Positions 6,011-6,158 of a DNA stretch of 6,158 nt are shown piece by piece. Where the stretch lies: assembly GCA_021443825.1 (NCBI GenBank), contig JABUTE010000255.1, positions 1 through 6,158 of the forward strand, read 5' to 3'. The position numbers and the translations under genes were made by a program. Below the pieces are notes generated by a model. That model was not told the DNA's origin. It made no database searches and saw only the letters and a program-made list of their open reading frames with translations. Source of the stretch: Bacillota bacterium (GTDB taxonomy: Bacteria > Bacillota > Clostridia > Peptostreptococcales > Anaerovoracaceae). The number at the start of each line of letters is the position of its first letter. Within the stretch, counting starts at the first letter, position 1.

Positions 6011-6158
6011 TGCGTTATCCCGAATTTTTAAAAGACAACGGCCGCATCGGCTTTATCGCCCCGTCGTTCGGCGCCGTCATCGAGCCCTACGCCAGTCTGT
6101 TTGACCGGGCGCAGCAGGTGCTTCAGTCCATGGGCTATCAGACCGTCTGCGGCGAAAA
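6010..6158 (+). CDS. S66 family peptidase (LD-carboxypeptidase/MccF-like), 3' end outside the window
   Basis: Only the first 49 codons are present; the reading frame is open to the window edge. The N-terminus MRYPEFLKDNGRIGFIAPSF, then IEPY and a helix ending in LQSMGYQTVCGE, matches the S66 Rossmann-like start with its GxIGFIAPS strand. S66 enzymes either cut the L,D bond of recycled murein tetrapeptides in the cytosol (LdcA) or inactivate microcin C-type peptide-nucleotides (MccF). The wording YPEFLKDNGRIGFIAPSFG...IEPY is closer, in my recollection, to the MccF-like Bacillota branch, but the catalytic Ser, Glu and His lie beyond the window, so neither function nor activity can be judged. 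The start overlaps the ygiQ stop by one base (TAATG, 6008-6012). Confidence 0.8.
   Translation, partial: MRYPEFLKDNGRIGFIAPSFGAVIEPYASLFDRAQQVLQSMGYQTVCGE

Overview
The window reads as chromosomal DNA from a member of the Bacillota, most likely a GC-rich anaerobic member of the Clostridia. This is inferred from consensus AGGAGG-type ribosome binding sites, a near-consensus housekeeping promoter, protein families whose wording is typical of that group (an Ogt with SGQAVGGAVGHNP, a small HD protein, a zinc-ribbon/TPM pair, a YgiQ radical SAM protein) and GC-rich third codon positions. No taxonomic marker gene is present, so species cannot be named. All six genes lie on the + strand and I see no mobile element, tRNA, rRNA or CRISPR array.

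Layout. Positions 1-794 hold the end of a two-gene unit: a methylated-DNA-cysteine S-methyltransferase (probably cut at its 5' end by the window) overlapping by ATGA with a small HD-domain phosphohydrolase. The unit ends in a strong intrinsic terminator at 841-871. The promoter for the next unit is interlocked with that terminator: its -35 hexamer (850-855) covers the hairpin loop and its -10 (873-878) follows the T-tract almost at once.

Positions 938-6158 form a second, tightly packed unit: a tail-anchored double zinc-ribbon protein; a secreted, membrane-anchored protein with three TPM domains in tandem; a YgiQ-family radical SAM protein; and the start of an S66 (LD-carboxypeptidase/MccF-like) peptidase that runs off the window. 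Gaps are 12 nt, 15 nt and a 1-nt overlap (TAATG), so co-transcription from the 850-878 promoter is likely.

How the genes may work together. The zinc-ribbon and TPM proteins resemble the YdjG/YdjH pair that accompanies PspA in the Bacillus subtilis envelope-stress operon. Here they lack a PspA or SPFH partner inside the window. My inference is that they form a membrane complex: cytosolic zinc ribbons on one side, an array of three TPM domains outside, and a Ser/Gly-rich tail returning to the cytosol. The S66 peptidase (cell-wall peptide recycling or peptide-antibiotic detoxification) would fit an envelope theme. YgiQ has no agreed function, and its place in the unit may be only transcriptional. 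The best candidate for something under-described is the triple-TPM protein with its zinc-ribbon partner.
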